NCBI RefSeq assembly: GCF_013488225.1
Contig: NZ_CP041238.1
Coordinates: 1,141,501 to 1,205,500, forward strand
Source: Sinorhizobium mexicanum
Lineage (GTDB): Bacteria; Pseudomonadota; Alphaproteobacteria; Rhizobiales; Rhizobiaceae
Direction of reading: 5' to 3'
Length of the DNA stretch: 64,000 nucleotides
Shown here: one piece after another, positions 26,120 to 34,999 of the stretch
Numbering within the stretch: the first letter of the stretch is position 1
Layout of the letters: the number at the start of each line of letters is the position of its first letter
The notes under the pieces: model-generated
The model's database searches: none
The model's input: only the letters and a program-made list of their open reading frames with translations
What the model was told of the DNA's origin: nothing
Program-made: the position numbers and the translations under genes

Positions 26120-26433
26120 TTTGATTGTAGTGTACGGCATTGCCGCCCACGCGGGCGCGGCCGCGTGACTTAAGTTGTCACTTCAATGCCCGGGATACCG
26201 GGCGCCTCCACCAATCGTCGACGATAATGCCATCCGGAACGCCCGGGCGATGGACCTTCCGGTTTTGCCCGGCAATCAAACGTACCTCCGACATTTGCGC
26301 GCCCGTTGAATGTTCCTTTAAATCGTAGGCGATTCAGGGCTCAGAACATGTAGCATTCAAGATGCAGCGGCGTCCTCAGCGCGGCTGATGACGCGCCGTG
26401 CTGTCGAGGAAGCGGCGGCGCGGCGGTATTGCG
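26120..26433. other. Intergenic region with a decayed RIME-like repeat
   Basis: About 310 bases. From about 26311 to 26404 the order of words (CCTTTAAATCG, ACATGTAGCATT, CAGCGGCGTCCTC, GACGCGCCGTGCTGT) parallels the RIME-like copy at 31644-31725 in the same orientation, with many differences. No gene seen. Confidence 0.45.
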
Positions 26434-26979
26434 TTAACGCCGGAAGGGCTCGCAGCTCGACTCGGTCAGGAAATTGCGAACCTGTTCCTCGAAGCTGTCG
26501 AGCGGGGCAAGAGCTCGCAGAACCGCATAACCTTCGTCGTCCTTCATCTCGATCATGATGGACTGAGCCAGCGTTTCGGGGGGCGACTTGCGCAATTCGA
26601 CAAGTTGGATCGGCGTGGCGACGACCAGGTCGAGGCTGCCGTTGACGGCCGTATGATCGTTCATGCTGAACACTTCGTTCGAGTTGCTGTCGAAGACGGC
26701 AAGCGACCAGAACGGCACCGTGCCGCGGGCGATGAAGCGCGCGGGCGCCTCCGCGATCGAAAAGCTGCAGACGGCGGTTCGCAGATAAGGGTCGCTGTTG
26801 TCGAGCCCGGTTACCCCCGGCTCGGCCGTCAGTGGGAAGAAGCTGTCCATCTCGAGAAGGCCGAGAACGCGCGTGTAGGCGTCTCGACCGGTGAATTGCG
26901 GTAGGGCGAGCACGATAATGATGTGCAGTAGAGCCGCGCCAAACAGGCCGACGAGAATGGCGAACAGCGTGCTACGCAT
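26434..26979 (-). CDS. DUF1254-type membrane-anchored protein
   Basis: 181 residues with one N-terminal helix (STLFAILVGLFGAALLHIIIVLALP). The rest resembles the DUF1254 module: DAYTRVLGLLEMDSFFPL, DPYLRTAVCSFSIAEAP, TVPFWSLAVFDSNSNEVFSMND and LVVATPIQLVELRKSPPE. Function unknown. The ATG at 26977-26979 overlaps the stop codon of the upstream DUF1214-type gene, so the two are translationally coupled and probably act together in the cell envelope. Confidence 0.75.
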   Translation of the reverse strand: MRSTLFAILVGLFGAALLHIIIVLALPQFTGRDAYTRVLGLLEMDSFFPLTAEPGVTGLDNSDPYLRTAVCSFSIAEAPARFIARGTVPFWSLAVFDSNSNEVFSMNDHTAVNGSLDLVVATPIQLVELRKSPPETLAQSIMIEMKDDEGYAVLRALAPLDSFEEQVRNFLTESSCEPFRR

Positions 26980-27607
26980 TTCCGCACCCCGTCTTGACGA
27001 TTTTCGGCATCGCAAGATCGATCAACCCTGAGGAGCCGGCGGTCGGTGTGTCGAGCAGGGTCAGTACAAGTTTAAAGCTGCCGTTGTGGCGGATGGCGAG
27101 CCAGTTTTCCGGGTGCGCGACGGGCGAGGCGTGAACGACGAAACTGCTGTTTTCGGCGCGCAGCACCGTCCAGGAGTTCACCGCCGAAGGCAGGTCCGGT
27201 CCGGGCCGCAAGGTCACGCCCTCCGAGGTCGTCGCATAGAGGGTCCAGAAACGGGCCGGCGGCGTCATGCCCGAAATATCGTAGGAGCAGGTAGCAGATA
27301 GCCGCGCGCCGTTGTCGTCGGTCGCAGCCGTGAAAATCAGCCCTTCGGCGCCTCCAAAGAGCAATTCGCCGGCGCGGGCGCGATGCGCCTTGGCGTAGGG
27401 GTCCGCGGCCGCCGTCTGTGCCTCGGGGAAAGCGACCCAGGGGCCGATCGCGATCGAGCCGAAGCCGACGGTCGCCTTCAGTGCCCAGACAGCCGAAGTG
27501 ATTCCGCCGCCAAAGGCGACGATCAGAGCGAGTGCGACGAAGAGGGGAATGCGAAACAAGGAGCGGCTCAATCGTATCTCGTTTGCCTGGCAATTTGCGG
27601 AAGCCAC
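26972..27607 (-). CDS. DUF1214-type membrane-anchored protein
   Basis: 211 residues with an N-terminal helix (RIPLFVALALIVAFGGGITSAVWAL) and a periplasmic domain of the DUF1214 type: ADPYAKAHRARAGELLFGGAEGLIF, MTPPARFWTLYATTSEG, SFVVHASPVAHPENWLAI and FKLVLTLLDTP. The start is uncertain: GTG at 27605-27607 is the longest, and TTG codons just before the helix are possible. Partner gene overlaps at the 3' end. Upstream, on the same strand, is the penicillin-binding protein gene. Confidence 0.75.
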   Translation of the reverse strand: MASANCQANEIRLSRSLFRIPLFVALALIVAFGGGITSAVWALKATVGFGSIAIGPWVAFPEAQTAAADPYAKAHRARAGELLFGGAEGLIFTAATDDNGARLSATCSYDISGMTPPARFWTLYATTSEGVTLRPGPDLPSAVNSWTVLRAENSSFVVHASPVAHPENWLAIRHNGSFKLVLTLLDTPTAGSSGLIDLAMPKIVKTGCGNA

Positions 27608-27655
27608 GCGGCATGACCGGTTCGTTCGTCAAGGAAAGGATTTGTGACTACAAAG

Positions 27656-29902
27656 TCAATTGCTTGTGGCATTCGTCGTAACGCGGTCGCGGGAGTTGCT
27701 CGTCGGCGCCTCAAGCACTGCGACCCTGCCGGAGTTCTTTTCCGGTGCTTTGAGCGGGGACGCTTTCTCGAACGTCGCGCCGATCGCTTTCAACAGCTTG
27801 GTCACCTCGGCGGAAAGGGAACGGGGGCGAACAAGCGGCGGAAGGGCATTTTCATCCTCGTCGCGCTTCGCATCCGCCACCGCCTCCGGTTTCTTGGTGG
27901 CGTCGGGAAGCGGGTTGTCGATGCCGGGGATCGCGCGGTGCTCGATGCCCTGTTCTGCATAGTCCATCAACCGTTTGAAGGTCATGGCCGGCAACGAACC
28001 GCCGGTCATCTCATCGGTCGATGTATAGTCGTCATTGCCGAACCAGACAGCGGTCGTGTAGTCGCCGGTGAAGCCGATAAACCAGGCATCGCGATAGGCC
28101 TGCGTGGTGCCGGTCTTCCCGCCGGTAACGATGCCGTTGTCGAGGGCTGCGCGTCGCGCAGTGCCTATCACCGGAATCTGGGTGAGAATGCGGTTCATCG
28201 ACGAGACTGCCTGCTCGCTCAGAACCCGTTGCGGCCGAGGCGCATCGCGGCCGAAATCGTAAAGGATGTCGCCATCGTAGTTGAGGATCTGGCTGATGCC
28301 ATGTCGCCGCGACTGCAGGCCGCCCGCAGGAAAGACAGCATACGCCGTCGCCTGGTCGAGCACGGTCACCTCGGAGGTGCCGAGCGGCATGGTCTTGTCG
28401 GTGCGGATGGGTGTTTCGACGCCCATCTTCTTTGCCGTGGCGGCAATAATCTCGGTGCCGAGCTTGTCCTTGGCGAGGCGGACAGGGACGGTGTTGATCG
28501 ATCTCGCCAGCGCGTTCATCAAGGTGACCCGGCCGGCATACTTGCGAGCGTAGTTCTGCGGCGACCAGCCACGCCACGTGATCGGCGCGTCGACGACCAC
28601 CGTTTCCGGTGTCATGCCCTTTTCCATCGCCGCGGCGTAGGTATATACCTTGAAGGAGGAGCCCGGCTGCCGCAGCGCCCGTGTTGCGCGATTGAACTGG
28701 CTTTCGCCGTAGTCGCGGCCGCCGACCATGGCACGTACGGCACCGCCGTTTTCGACCATCACCACAGCGCCCTGCTTCACCTTGTAACTTTCGCCATATT
28801 GCCGGAGGCTCGACTCGACCGAGTCCTCCGCTGCCTGTTGCAGACCCATATCGATCGTCGTGCGCACGATCAGGGAGTGTTGCGCGAAGGGGGCAGCGAT
28901 ACGCTGGACTTCGTCAAAAGCCCAGTCGAGGAAGAAGTCGGGCGCCTTGACCTGGGCGCGATCGATCACGGTCGCGGGATTAAGGCGAGCGGCAATCACT
29001 TGGCCCTCAGTCATCAGGCCGCCCTGAACCATGTTGGTGAGAACCTCATTGGCGCGGCCGCGTGCGGCCGGCAGGTTCACGTGCGGCGCATAGCGGGCCG
29101 GAGCCTTGAAAAGGCCCGCGAGCATGGCGGATTCGGCGAGATTGATGTCGGTGATCGCCTTGCCGAAATAGAACTGCGCGGCTGCGGCCGCTCCGAAGGT
29201 GCCGCCGCCCATATAGGCGCGGTCGAGGTAGAGACGAAGGATTTCCTTCTTTGACAGGTTGCATTCCAGCCAGACGGCGAGGAAGGCTTCCTTTATCTTG
29301 CGTTCGATCGTGCGTTCGTTCGACAGGAACAGGTTCTTGGCAAGCTGCTGGGTGAGGGTCGAGCCGCCCTGGACCACGCCTCCCGCCCGGGCGTTCTCGG
29401 TCATGGCGCGCGCCAGACCGAGAAAATCGATGCCCCAGTGATCGAAGAAACGCCGATCCTCGGTGGCGAGAACCGCCTTGATGAGATGGTCCGGCAGTTC
29501 GTCGATCGGGGCCGAGTCTTCGTGGATAATGCCGCGGTGGCCGATATCATTGCCGTAACGGTCGAGGAAGGTCACCGCAAAGTCGCTCTGGGCGCGCCAA
29601 TTGCCTTTTGTTTCCTCAAACGCCGGAAGGGCCAGAGCCAGCATCAGCACTGAGCCGGCCGTCCCCCACGTTGCCGCTTCACCAAGCACTTCGAAAAGCG
29701 CTCTCTTCCAGCCGCGTACGCGAAAGCGCCGGAAGAAGATGGTCGTCTCTTCCCACCATTCAGCCAGCCGGAATCCGGCATTCCACACCGTCGAGTCGAT
29801 CCAGGAATCGATTCTGAGAAAGATGTGTCGCCTCTTCGGCCGGTTATCCTCTTTCCTCGGTTCCTGCACGGCGTTCTCGTCCCGAAGGTTCGCTTGCCCC
29901 AC
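27656..29902 (-). CDS. Class A penicillin-binding protein (PBP1A-type)
   Basis: 748 residues. A basic cytoplasmic start is followed by one membrane anchor near residues 75-95. The glycosyltransferase GT51 domain has [12 protein letters not shown] and [15 protein letters not shown]. The transpeptidase domain has SSFK in [16 protein letters not shown] (active Ser), SIN in [10 protein letters not shown], and KTGTTQ. The enzyme polymerises and crosslinks peptidoglycan in the periplasm. The C-terminal 70 residues are a charged, Pro-rich tail. The GTG at 29900-29902 gives the longest product but lacks a ribosome site; a GTG 11 codons later (after GGGACGAG) may be used. Divergent from the YcgN gene. 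Confidence 0.92.
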   Translation of the reverse strand: MGQANLRDENAVQEPRKEDNRPKRRHIFLRIDSWIDSTVWNAGFRLAEWWEETTIFFRRFRVRGWKRALFEVLGEAATWGTAGSVLMLALALPAFEETKGNWRAQSDFAVTFLDRYGNDIGHRGIIHEDSAPIDELPDHLIKAVLATEDRRFFDHWGIDFLGLARAMTENARAGGVVQGGSTLTQQLAKNLFLSNERTIERKIKEAFLAVWLECNLSKKEILRLYLDRAYMGGGTFGAAAAAQFYFGKAITDINLAESAMLAGLFKAPARYAPHVNLPAARGRANEVLTNMVQGGLMTEGQVIAARLNPATVIDRAQVKAPDFFLDWAFDEVQRIAAPFAQHSLIVRTTIDMGLQQAAEDSVESSLRQYGESYKVKQGAVVMVENGGAVRAMVGGRDYGESQFNRATRALRQPGSSFKVYTYAAAMEKGMTPETVVVDAPITWRGWSPQNYARKYAGRVTLMNALARSINTVPVRLAKDKLGTEIIAATAKKMGVETPIRTDKTMPLGTSEVTVLDQATAYAVFPAGGLQSRRHGISQILNYDGDILYDFGRDAPRPQRVLSEQAVSSMNRILTQIPVIGTARRAALDNGIVTGGKTGTTQAYRDAWFIGFTGDYTTAVWFGNDDYTSTDEMTGGSLPAMTFKRLMDYAEQGIEHRAIPGIDNPLPDATKKPEAVADAKRDEDENALPPLVRPRSLSAEVTKLLKAIGATFEKASPLKAPEKNSGRVAVLEAPTSNSRDRVTTNATSN

Positions 29903-30022
29903 AATGATATTTGCACGGCGCGAGTTTCCAATCTACTTGCATATCGTGCTGCCGGCCTTAAAAAACCGGCAATGTTCTGCAAATCTTCCATGTCGGCATG
30001 GAACGGACGAAAGTGTGACATG

Positions 30023-30490
30023 ATGGGCGAAATGCCTTTCTGGAAAACCAAAAGCCTTGAAGAAATGAGCAATGCCGAGTGGGAAAGCCTCTGCGACGGC
30101 TGCGGCCTCTGTTGCCTGAACAAGCTCGAGGACTGGGATACGGGCGAGATCGCCTGGACGTCGATCCGCTGTACTCTGCTCGACGGTGACAGCTGTCGCT
30201 GCAAGGATTACGACAATAGGCAGGCGACTGTGCCCGACTGCATCCAGCTGACTCCAAAGGTGGTACATGAGATCTCATGGCTGCCGCCGACCTGCGCCTA
30301 TCGGCTGATCGGCGAGGGAAGGGATCTCTATTGGTGGCATCCGCTCGTCTCCGGCGACCCGGAAACCGTCCACGCGGCCGGCATATCCGTGCGTGGGCGC
30401 ACGGTCGCGGAGGACGGTATCGATGTTGAGGATTATGAGGACTACCTGGTTACCTGGCCCCTGGAAGTAGGGCTGGAAGTGGCGCGCTAA
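30023..30490 (+). CDS. YcgN family cysteine-cluster protein (UPF0260)
   Basis: 155 residues matching UPF0260: [33 protein letters not shown] near the start, then [35 protein letters not shown] and [14 protein letters not shown]. The clustered Cys (C-x2-C-x2-CC and later CxC) look like a metal or Fe-S site, but the function is unknown. Candidate starts are the paired ATG at 30020 and 30023 and an ATG at 30032; 30023 is a compromise. Upstream in-frame codons read poorly. Confidence 0.88.
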   Translation: MGEMPFWKTKSLEEMSNAEWESLCDGCGLCCLNKLEDWDTGEIAWTSIRCTLLDGDSCRCKDYDNRQATVPDCIQLTPKVVHEISWLPPTCAYRLIGEGRDLYWWHPLVSGDPETVHAAGISVRGRTVAEDGIDVEDYEDYLVTWPLEVGLEVAR

Positions 30491-30614
30491 TGCATGTCGC
30501 CCCAGAGGTTTTTGGACGACGACATGCGTGAAAACAAAGACCTAACGCGCACGTCCGGAACCGCGTCGTTTCAAAGAGTGAGATCAATTCACGGTTTCAA
30601 TGAGGGGCCAAGGA

Positions 30615-30950
30615 TCAGCCGCCGCCGTTCTTCTTCACAAGGCTTTTAGGCGCGACGTTGCGCCATGCGGTTTCCATGGTCTGCCGGACAAGCGATTCGT
30701 CGGCGTCGGCGAAATAGAATGAAGTCCAGCCGCGCTCTCCCCAGCCGCCGGGCACCGCGGCGCAAACTCCGGGCTCCATTTCCAGCAACATGCGCTGTTG
30801 ATCGGGGGTGAATTTGAACACCGCGCGACCCGCCTCCGGCAGCGACATGAAAATCCGCTTGCCCACACGAAAATCCCGTGTTCCGAAATGGGCATTCTCT
30901 TGCGTTCCGGGCAGGCTGAGCGCCAGCTTTTCGAGCTCTTCGGTCAGCAT
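30615..30950 (-). CDS. MmcQ/YjbR family protein
   Basis: 111 residues with the YjbR/CyaY-like fold pattern: LTEELEKLALSLPGTQENAHFGTRDFRVGKRIFMSL in pieces, KFTPDQQRMLLEMEPGVCAAVPGGWGERGWTSFYF, and the end LVRQTMETAWRNVAPKSLV. The family is often annotated as DNA-binding on structural grounds only. The ATG at 30948-30950 fits the family start; the 19 extra codons upstream do not. Function not established. Confidence 0.85.
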   Translation of the reverse strand: MLTEELEKLALSLPGTQENAHFGTRDFRVGKRIFMSLPEAGRAVFKFTPDQQRMLLEMEPGVCAAVPGGWGERGWTSFYFADADESLVRQTMETAWRNVAPKSLVKKNGGG

Positions 30951-31090
30951 GGCAAAAGAGTAGCATGGAATTCTGGATTGGTAAAAAGGCCGCAACGGCT
31001 CTGTCATCGACCGTTAGGAGGAGCCCCGGCGCCTTCTTTGTGGAGTGGCATCGCTGGGCGAAGGGCGTTCGTTCAGCGATGCAGGGATTG

Positions 31091-31231
31091 TCATTCTGCA
31101 GGCGGAACGGGCTTTTCTGCAGTCTCGCCAGCCGTGCGCATCGCGCGCCACTCGTTCTCGAAACGATCGAGAAGCGATTGCGGAATCCTGGATTGCGGTA
31201 GTGCGGGCTGTTTGTTTGCGAGCGTCTGCAT
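31091..31231 (-). CDS. Small hypothetical protein, 46 residues
   Basis: Reads MQTLANKQPALPQSRIPQSL, then LDRFENEWRAMRTAGETAEK and PVPPAE before the stop. AGGAG lies 7 bases upstream of the ATG (31229-31231), a strong ribosome site. Composition is protein-like, with an amphipathic helix in LLDRFENEWRAMRT and Pro-rich ends. An AT-rich stretch with a perfect palindrome is 74-90 bases upstream. I do not recognise a family. The evidence is the ribosome site, composition and promoter-like upstream DNA; it could still be chance. Confidence 0.55.
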   Translation of the reverse strand: MQTLANKQPALPQSRIPQSLLDRFENEWRAMRTAGETAEKPVPPAE

Positions 31232-31304
31232 CCGTTTCTCCTGGCTTCATGCTAGTTCAAGGATACATGACCATTTCACATCGTAAATACTTTGTAAATC
31301 AGTG

Positions 31305-31321
31305 GTTTAAATCATTTAAAC
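31305..31321. promoter_or_regulatory. AT-rich palindrome GTTTAAAT-c-ATTTAAAC
   Basis: An exact 8-bp inverted repeat around one base in DNA that is much more AT-rich than the genes around it. It lies 74-90 bases upstream of the small gene on the minus strand. A dimeric repressor or an AT-seeking protein such as MucR are candidates. Confidence 0.4.
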
Positions 31322-31392
31322 GATTGAAAAACCTTTAAATCGATTAGTGTTTCGACTGTCCCAAAAATTTATTTTTGAGCGCCCTGGACGAG

Positions 31393-31418
31393 GGAACGCA
31401 ACCGGAAAACGGTGCGTT
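31393..31418 (+). promoter_or_regulatory. EcfG/RpoE2-like promoter without an assigned gene
   Basis: GGAAC, 17 bases, CGTT; both boxes match the general-stress consensus and N17 is within the accepted range. A transcript from about 31425 would run into a region with no clear protein gene for more than 400 bases. Confidence 0.4.
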
Positions 31419-31643
31419 TTCACGTCCTTGAACATAAGTACGGACTTACTTCCGGAGATCGCGGATTCGGCCTCTGAAGCATCGGACTCAATTCTTGAGA
31501 AAACGGCCGCAAGCCACTCAGATGAATCGCGAATTCGGGAAGAGCGCCCGAGCCTCCAGAAACGGCGCGGTTACGGTTCGTGTCCTCGTAAGCATTCTTC
31601 CGACAACGCCGCTGTCCGTGGCGGTGGCCGAAGGGGCGGCACC

Positions 31644-31725
31644 ACTGCATACTTCCTTAAATCGTAGCCGATTTTGAAATGCTACAGCCTCCGTTGCGCG
31701 TCTGATTAGACGCGTGGCGCTGTAG
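31644..31725 (-). repeat. RIME-like intergenic repeat
   Basis: Read on the minus strand: CTACAGCGCCACGCGTCT, then AGACGCGCAACGGAGGCTGTAG (hairpin with a few mismatches), AGCATTTCAAAAT, and CGATTTAAGGAAGTATGCAGT. It shares this order with the copies at 17411, 54420 and 59730. Confidence 0.65.
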
Positions 31726-31890
31726 GTCGTGCGATCTTTCGCAACCGAAGGAATCGTTGCAATCTACGGTCGTTTTCTCAAGTGCCGGTACAGTCGCCGG
31801 GGAGGCGTCTGCATCCGACATTCATTTGCCATTCAGCCTGTATCAGTTAATGATTTTCGCCATGATGCTTCCCAAGTCGAAAGTGCGTTC

Positions 31891-32142
31891 ATGTCTTCAC
31901 CAGTGATCATAGCCGCGCTTGCCGCAGGCCTCGCGGGCTTGTCGCCGCCTGCCATCAACGTGCCTTCGGCTGTTGTCCGCGCGGCTGGCGATTGCAGCGC
32001 TGCCGCCGCGCAAGTGGTTGCCGAGACGGGTGGAGAACTGCTCTCCGCCCAGCCGACATCCGACGGCCAATGCGTGATCACGGTGCTTATCCCGGGCAAC
32101 GGTGGGCGGCCGAAGAAGGTAACGGTGAAGGTGCCGATGTAG
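31891..32142 (+). CDS. feuN: FeuN, small periplasmic modulator of FeuPQ
   Basis: 83 residues, exactly the size described for FeuN in S. meliloti and in the same place, directly before feuP. The N-terminus (VIIAALAAGLAGLSPPA) is a signal peptide. The mature part has two Cys (GDCSAAAAQVV and DGQCVITVLIP) and a basic end (RPKKVTVKVPM). In S. meliloti FeuN is a negative modulator that acts through the FeuQ sensor, presumably by contact in the periplasm. The frame is open upstream to 31729, but only the ATG at 31891 starts a signal peptide. The stop is 41 bases before feuP. Confidence 0.85.
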   Translation: MSSPVIIAALAAGLAGLSPPAINVPSAVVRAAGDCSAAAAQVVAETGGELLSAQPTSDGQCVITVLIPGNGGRPKKVTVKVPM

Positions 32143-32183
32143 GCCGCTTGCGGGTGACCTACGAGCAAGGGAAATGAACGCAG

Positions 32184-32855
32184 ATGCGCATTCTTATAGT
32201 CGAGGACGACGCCAACCTGAACAGGCAGCTCGCCGACGCGTTGAAAGAGGCCGGCTACGTCGTCGACCAGGCCTTCGACGGTGAGGAGGGCCACTATCTT
32301 GGTGATGCGGAACCCTATGACGCGGTGATCCTCGACATCGGCCTGCCGGAGATGGACGGCATTACCGTTCTCGAGAAGTGGCGCGGCGACGGCAAGACCA
32401 TGCCGGTCCTGATTTTGACCGCACGCGACCGCTGGAGTGACAAGGTGGCCGGTATCGACGCCGGCGCCGATGACTATGTGGCGAAGCCCTTCCACGTGGA
32501 GGAGGTGCTTGCCAGGATCCGCGCATTGATCCGCCGAGCCGCGGGACATGCGAGTTCGGAGATCGTCTGCGGTCCGGTGCGGCTCGATACGAAGGGCTCC
32601 AAGGCGACCGTTCGCGGCGTGCCGCTGAAGCTCACGTCGCATGAGTTCCGGCTGCTCTCCTACCTGATGCACCATATGGGGCAGGTGGTGTCGCGCACGG
32701 AACTGGTCGAGCACATGTATGATCAGGATTTCGACCGGGACTCCAACACGATCGAAGTGTTCGTCGGCCGGTTGCGCAAGAAGATCGGCAACGACCTGAT
32801 CGAAACGGTCCGCGGCCTCGGATATCGCATGCAAGCGCCCGGCAATGGCAATTAG
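32184..32855 (+). CDS. feuP: FeuP, OmpR-family response regulator
   Basis: 223 residues. The receiver domain has the acidic pair VEDD at the start, phospho-acceptor Asp51 in AVILDIGLPEMDG, and Lys in DDYVAKPF. The C-terminal winged helix is of the OmpR/PhoB type (LTSHEFRLLSYLMHHMGQVVSRTELVEHMY, VFVGRLRKKI). In S. meliloti FeuP drives ndvA, the cyclic beta-glucan exporter, under low osmolarity and is needed for nodule invasion. It overlaps feuQ by 11 bases. Confidence 0.95.
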   Translation: MRILIVEDDANLNRQLADALKEAGYVVDQAFDGEEGHYLGDAEPYDAVILDIGLPEMDGITVLEKWRGDGKTMPVLILTARDRWSDKVAGIDAGADDYVAKPFHVEEVLARIRALIRRAAGHASSEIVCGPVRLDTKGSKATVRGVPLKLTSHEFRLLSYLMHHMGQVVSRTELVEHMYDQDFDRDSNTIEVFVGRLRKKIGNDLIETVRGLGYRMQAPGNGN

Positions 32856-34230
32856 ATCACTCACGGCCCGGGTACTGGCGGTTTCGACCGTTTGGGCCGT
32901 CGTCGCCCTCGTTGTGATCGGAGTGGTTATCTCCGCGCTGTACAGACAGGGGTCTGAGCGCGGCTTTCAGGATCTGCTGCGCGCACAGCTCTACAACGTC
33001 ATCAACTCGATTTCCGTCAACGAGAAGGCGGTTCTGACCGGTAGCCCGCAACTCGGGGACCTCCGGTTCTCCCAGCCCCAAACCGGATGGTACTGGATCG
33101 TCGAACCAATCGGTGAATTTGATACGCCGCCACTCTTGTCGACGTCTCTCGGCTCCGCGAAACTACCGATCGCCAGTGTCGACGAGGTTCCCTTCGATAT
33201 TCGCTACGAGCGCTTCTACACGACCATGGACCCGTTCGGAAACGAGGTCGAGGTCGCCGAGACCGAGGTCGTGCTCGACATTCAGGGGCATGCCGCCCGC
33301 TTCCGGGTCGCAGGCAATCGCGATGTGCTGGAGGCGGATATTGATCGCTTCACCCGCAATCTCACCATCGCGCTATCCATCTTCGGCCTCGGCGGCCTTG
33401 GCGTCAACGCGCTGACGATCCTGTTCGGTCTCAGACCGCTCGACCAGGTGCGCCGCTCGCTTGAAAAGATCCGCGCGGGCGAGAGCGAACGCCTGGACGG
33501 TGCTTTCCCGCGTGAGATCCAGCCGCTTGCCAACGAGGTGAATGCGCTGATCGACAGCAATCGCCGTATCATCGAGCGGGCGCGCATGCAGGTCGGCAAC
33601 CTTGCCCATTCGCTGAAGACACCGATCGCGGTTCTGCTCAACGAAGCGCGCGTGTTGGAAGTACCGCATGGGGAATTGGTGAAGACGCAGGCCGACGCAA
33701 TGCAGACCCAGGTGCAAATCTATCTCAGCCGCGCGCGTATCGCCGCGCAGCGGGGCTCGATCCTCGCCAGGACCGAGGCCCAGCCCGCGCTCGAGCGGCT
33801 TGTCCGGGTGATGCGGCGCCTCAATCCGGATAGGCAGTTCAGCCTGTCGATCAATCCCCCGGGTTTGATATTGGCGATGGAGCAGCAGGACGTCGAGGAA
33901 ACGGTCGGCAACTTGCTCGAAAACGCCGCGCGACACGCACGCGAGCATGTGTGGCTGAGTGTGCGGCCCGCCCCGGAAGATGTGCACGGTAAGGATCAGG
34001 GCCGGCACTGGATCGTACTCGACGTCGATGACGACGGTCCGGGGCTAAATCCGGATCAGATCGCCTTGGCAATGAAGCGCGGCAAGCGGCTCGATGAGAG
34101 CAAGCCCGGTACCGGGCTGGGACTTTCGATCGTGAGCGAGATTGTCGGAGAGTACCAGGGCACGATCGAACTTTCGCGGCGCGACGAAGGCGGATTGCGG
34201 GCCCAACTCGTTCTGCCGGCTGCGGTTTAG
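32845..34230 (+). CDS. feuQ: FeuQ, sensor histidine kinase
   Basis: 461 residues. Two membrane helices (near 8-32 and 175-198) bracket a periplasmic sensor of about 140 residues. A HAMP-like linker precedes HisKA with His255 in VGNLAHSLKTPIAVLLNEA, and the ATPase has NLLENAARHA, DDDGPGL and GTGLGLSIVSEIV. The layout is PhoQ-like. It phosphorylates FeuP in response to the periplasm and is restrained by FeuN in S. meliloti. Start ATG at 32845 lies inside the end of feuP. Confidence 0.94.
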   Translation: MAIRSLTARVLAVSTVWAVVALVVIGVVISALYRQGSERGFQDLLRAQLYNVINSISVNEKAVLTGSPQLGDLRFSQPQTGWYWIVEPIGEFDTPPLLSTSLGSAKLPIASVDEVPFDIRYERFYTTMDPFGNEVEVAETEVVLDIQGHAARFRVAGNRDVLEADIDRFTRNLTIALSIFGLGGLGVNALTILFGLRPLDQVRRSLEKIRAGESERLDGAFPREIQPLANEVNALIDSNRRIIERARMQVGNLAHSLKTPIAVLLNEARVLEVPHGELVKTQADAMQTQVQIYLSRARIAAQRGSILARTEAQPALERLVRVMRRLNPDRQFSLSINPPGLILAMEQQDVEETVGNLLENAARHAREHVWLSVRPAPEDVHGKDQGRHWIVLDVDDDGPGLNPDQIALAMKRGKRLDESKPGTGLGLSIVSEIVGEYQGTIELSRRDEGGLRAQLVLPAAV

Positions 34231-34392
34231 CGGCCACACCGCGGCTGAAAATGCCGATGCCCTGGGAGGGTATGGTTGCCTGACGCGCCGGGGAGTGCAA
34301 AAAGAAAATCGACGGGGTGCCACCTCTTCGCCGCCGGATGTGCGGGACGGCGGAGAAGGTGGTTTGCGGTGAAGTTGAGTTGTCGGGGGATC

Positions 34393-34857
34393 ATGAGGAA
34401 CCACGCAGTAATGGCACGAACCTTTGTCGCCAGCGGCAGGATCGCCGTCATCGCGTCTGCCGTCGCGCTGGCTGGTTGCGGCACGGCATCGAACGGCCAG
34501 CGTGGGGCGGTCTCGGGTCTTTCGGCGACCGCAACGCGAGGAGCGTCGTCGACAGCCTATATCGCGGCGCTGCAGGGTGGCATCATCGCGCGCCTTGATG
34601 GCATCGATCTCGGAAAGTCCGATCGGCAGAGAGCTCTCGAGGCCGAATACCGGGCGCTGGAAGCAGCGCCAGGCGGGCAGCCGGTCGTGTGGGAGGGGCG
34701 TGGTGTCAGCGGGTCCGTCGTCGCCGCGGCGCCCTTTCAGGTTGGTTCGCAGAATTGCCGGCAATACAGCCATACGGTGACCGTCAAAGGGCAGCAAACG
34801 ACCGCGCGTGGAGCGGCGTGTCGCAATTCCGATGGAACCTGGACGCCGCTGACATAA
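34393..34857 (+). CDS. Lipoprotein, 17 kDa surface antigen-like
   Basis: 154 residues. A signal sequence ends in the lipobox LAGC (SAVALAGCGTAS), so the mature protein should be lipid-anchored. The region SDRQRALEAEYRALEAAPGGQPVVWEG and NCRQYSHTVTVKGQQTTARGAACRNSDGTWTPL, in pieces, matches the RT0821/Lpp0805 surface-antigen domain found in rickettsial and rhizobial lipoproteins. GGGGGA stands just before the ATG at 34393; an ATG six codons later and a GTG at 34369 are alternatives. Role unknown; probably outer-membrane or periplasmic. Confidence 0.78.
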   Translation: MRNHAVMARTFVASGRIAVIASAVALAGCGTASNGQRGAVSGLSATATRGASSTAYIAALQGGIIARLDGIDLGKSDRQRALEAEYRALEAAPGGQPVVWEGRGVSGSVVAAAPFQVGSQNCRQYSHTVTVKGQQTTARGAACRNSDGTWTPLT

Positions 34858-34999
34858 GCTTGCAGCGTTACTTCGGTGACGCGCCTTCGGCGGCCAAACT
34901 AGCGAGATATGCGGGCGACCTTGCGGCGAAACGCCTCAAATCTCCGTCATTGCCAGTTTTCGAGTTGGAATGGCACGGGGCTCATAGTATTTCCCCTCC

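Larger units (their letters stand above)
31232..31890. other. Long intergenic region between small gene and feuN
   Basis: About 660 bases. It holds an AT-rich block (31260-31350) with a 17-base palindrome, a GGAAC-N17-CGTT promoter-like site (31393-31418), the inverted repeat TAAGT-acgg-ACTTA near 31437, and a RIME-like repeat (31644-31725). No protein gene is supported between 31425 and 31890, though a transcript is possible. Confidence 0.5.

Noticed and set aside
27644..29254. 536-codon frame opposite the penicillin-binding protein gene
   Set aside because: Shadow frame in GC-rich DNA; the minus strand encodes an intact class A PBP with all motifs.
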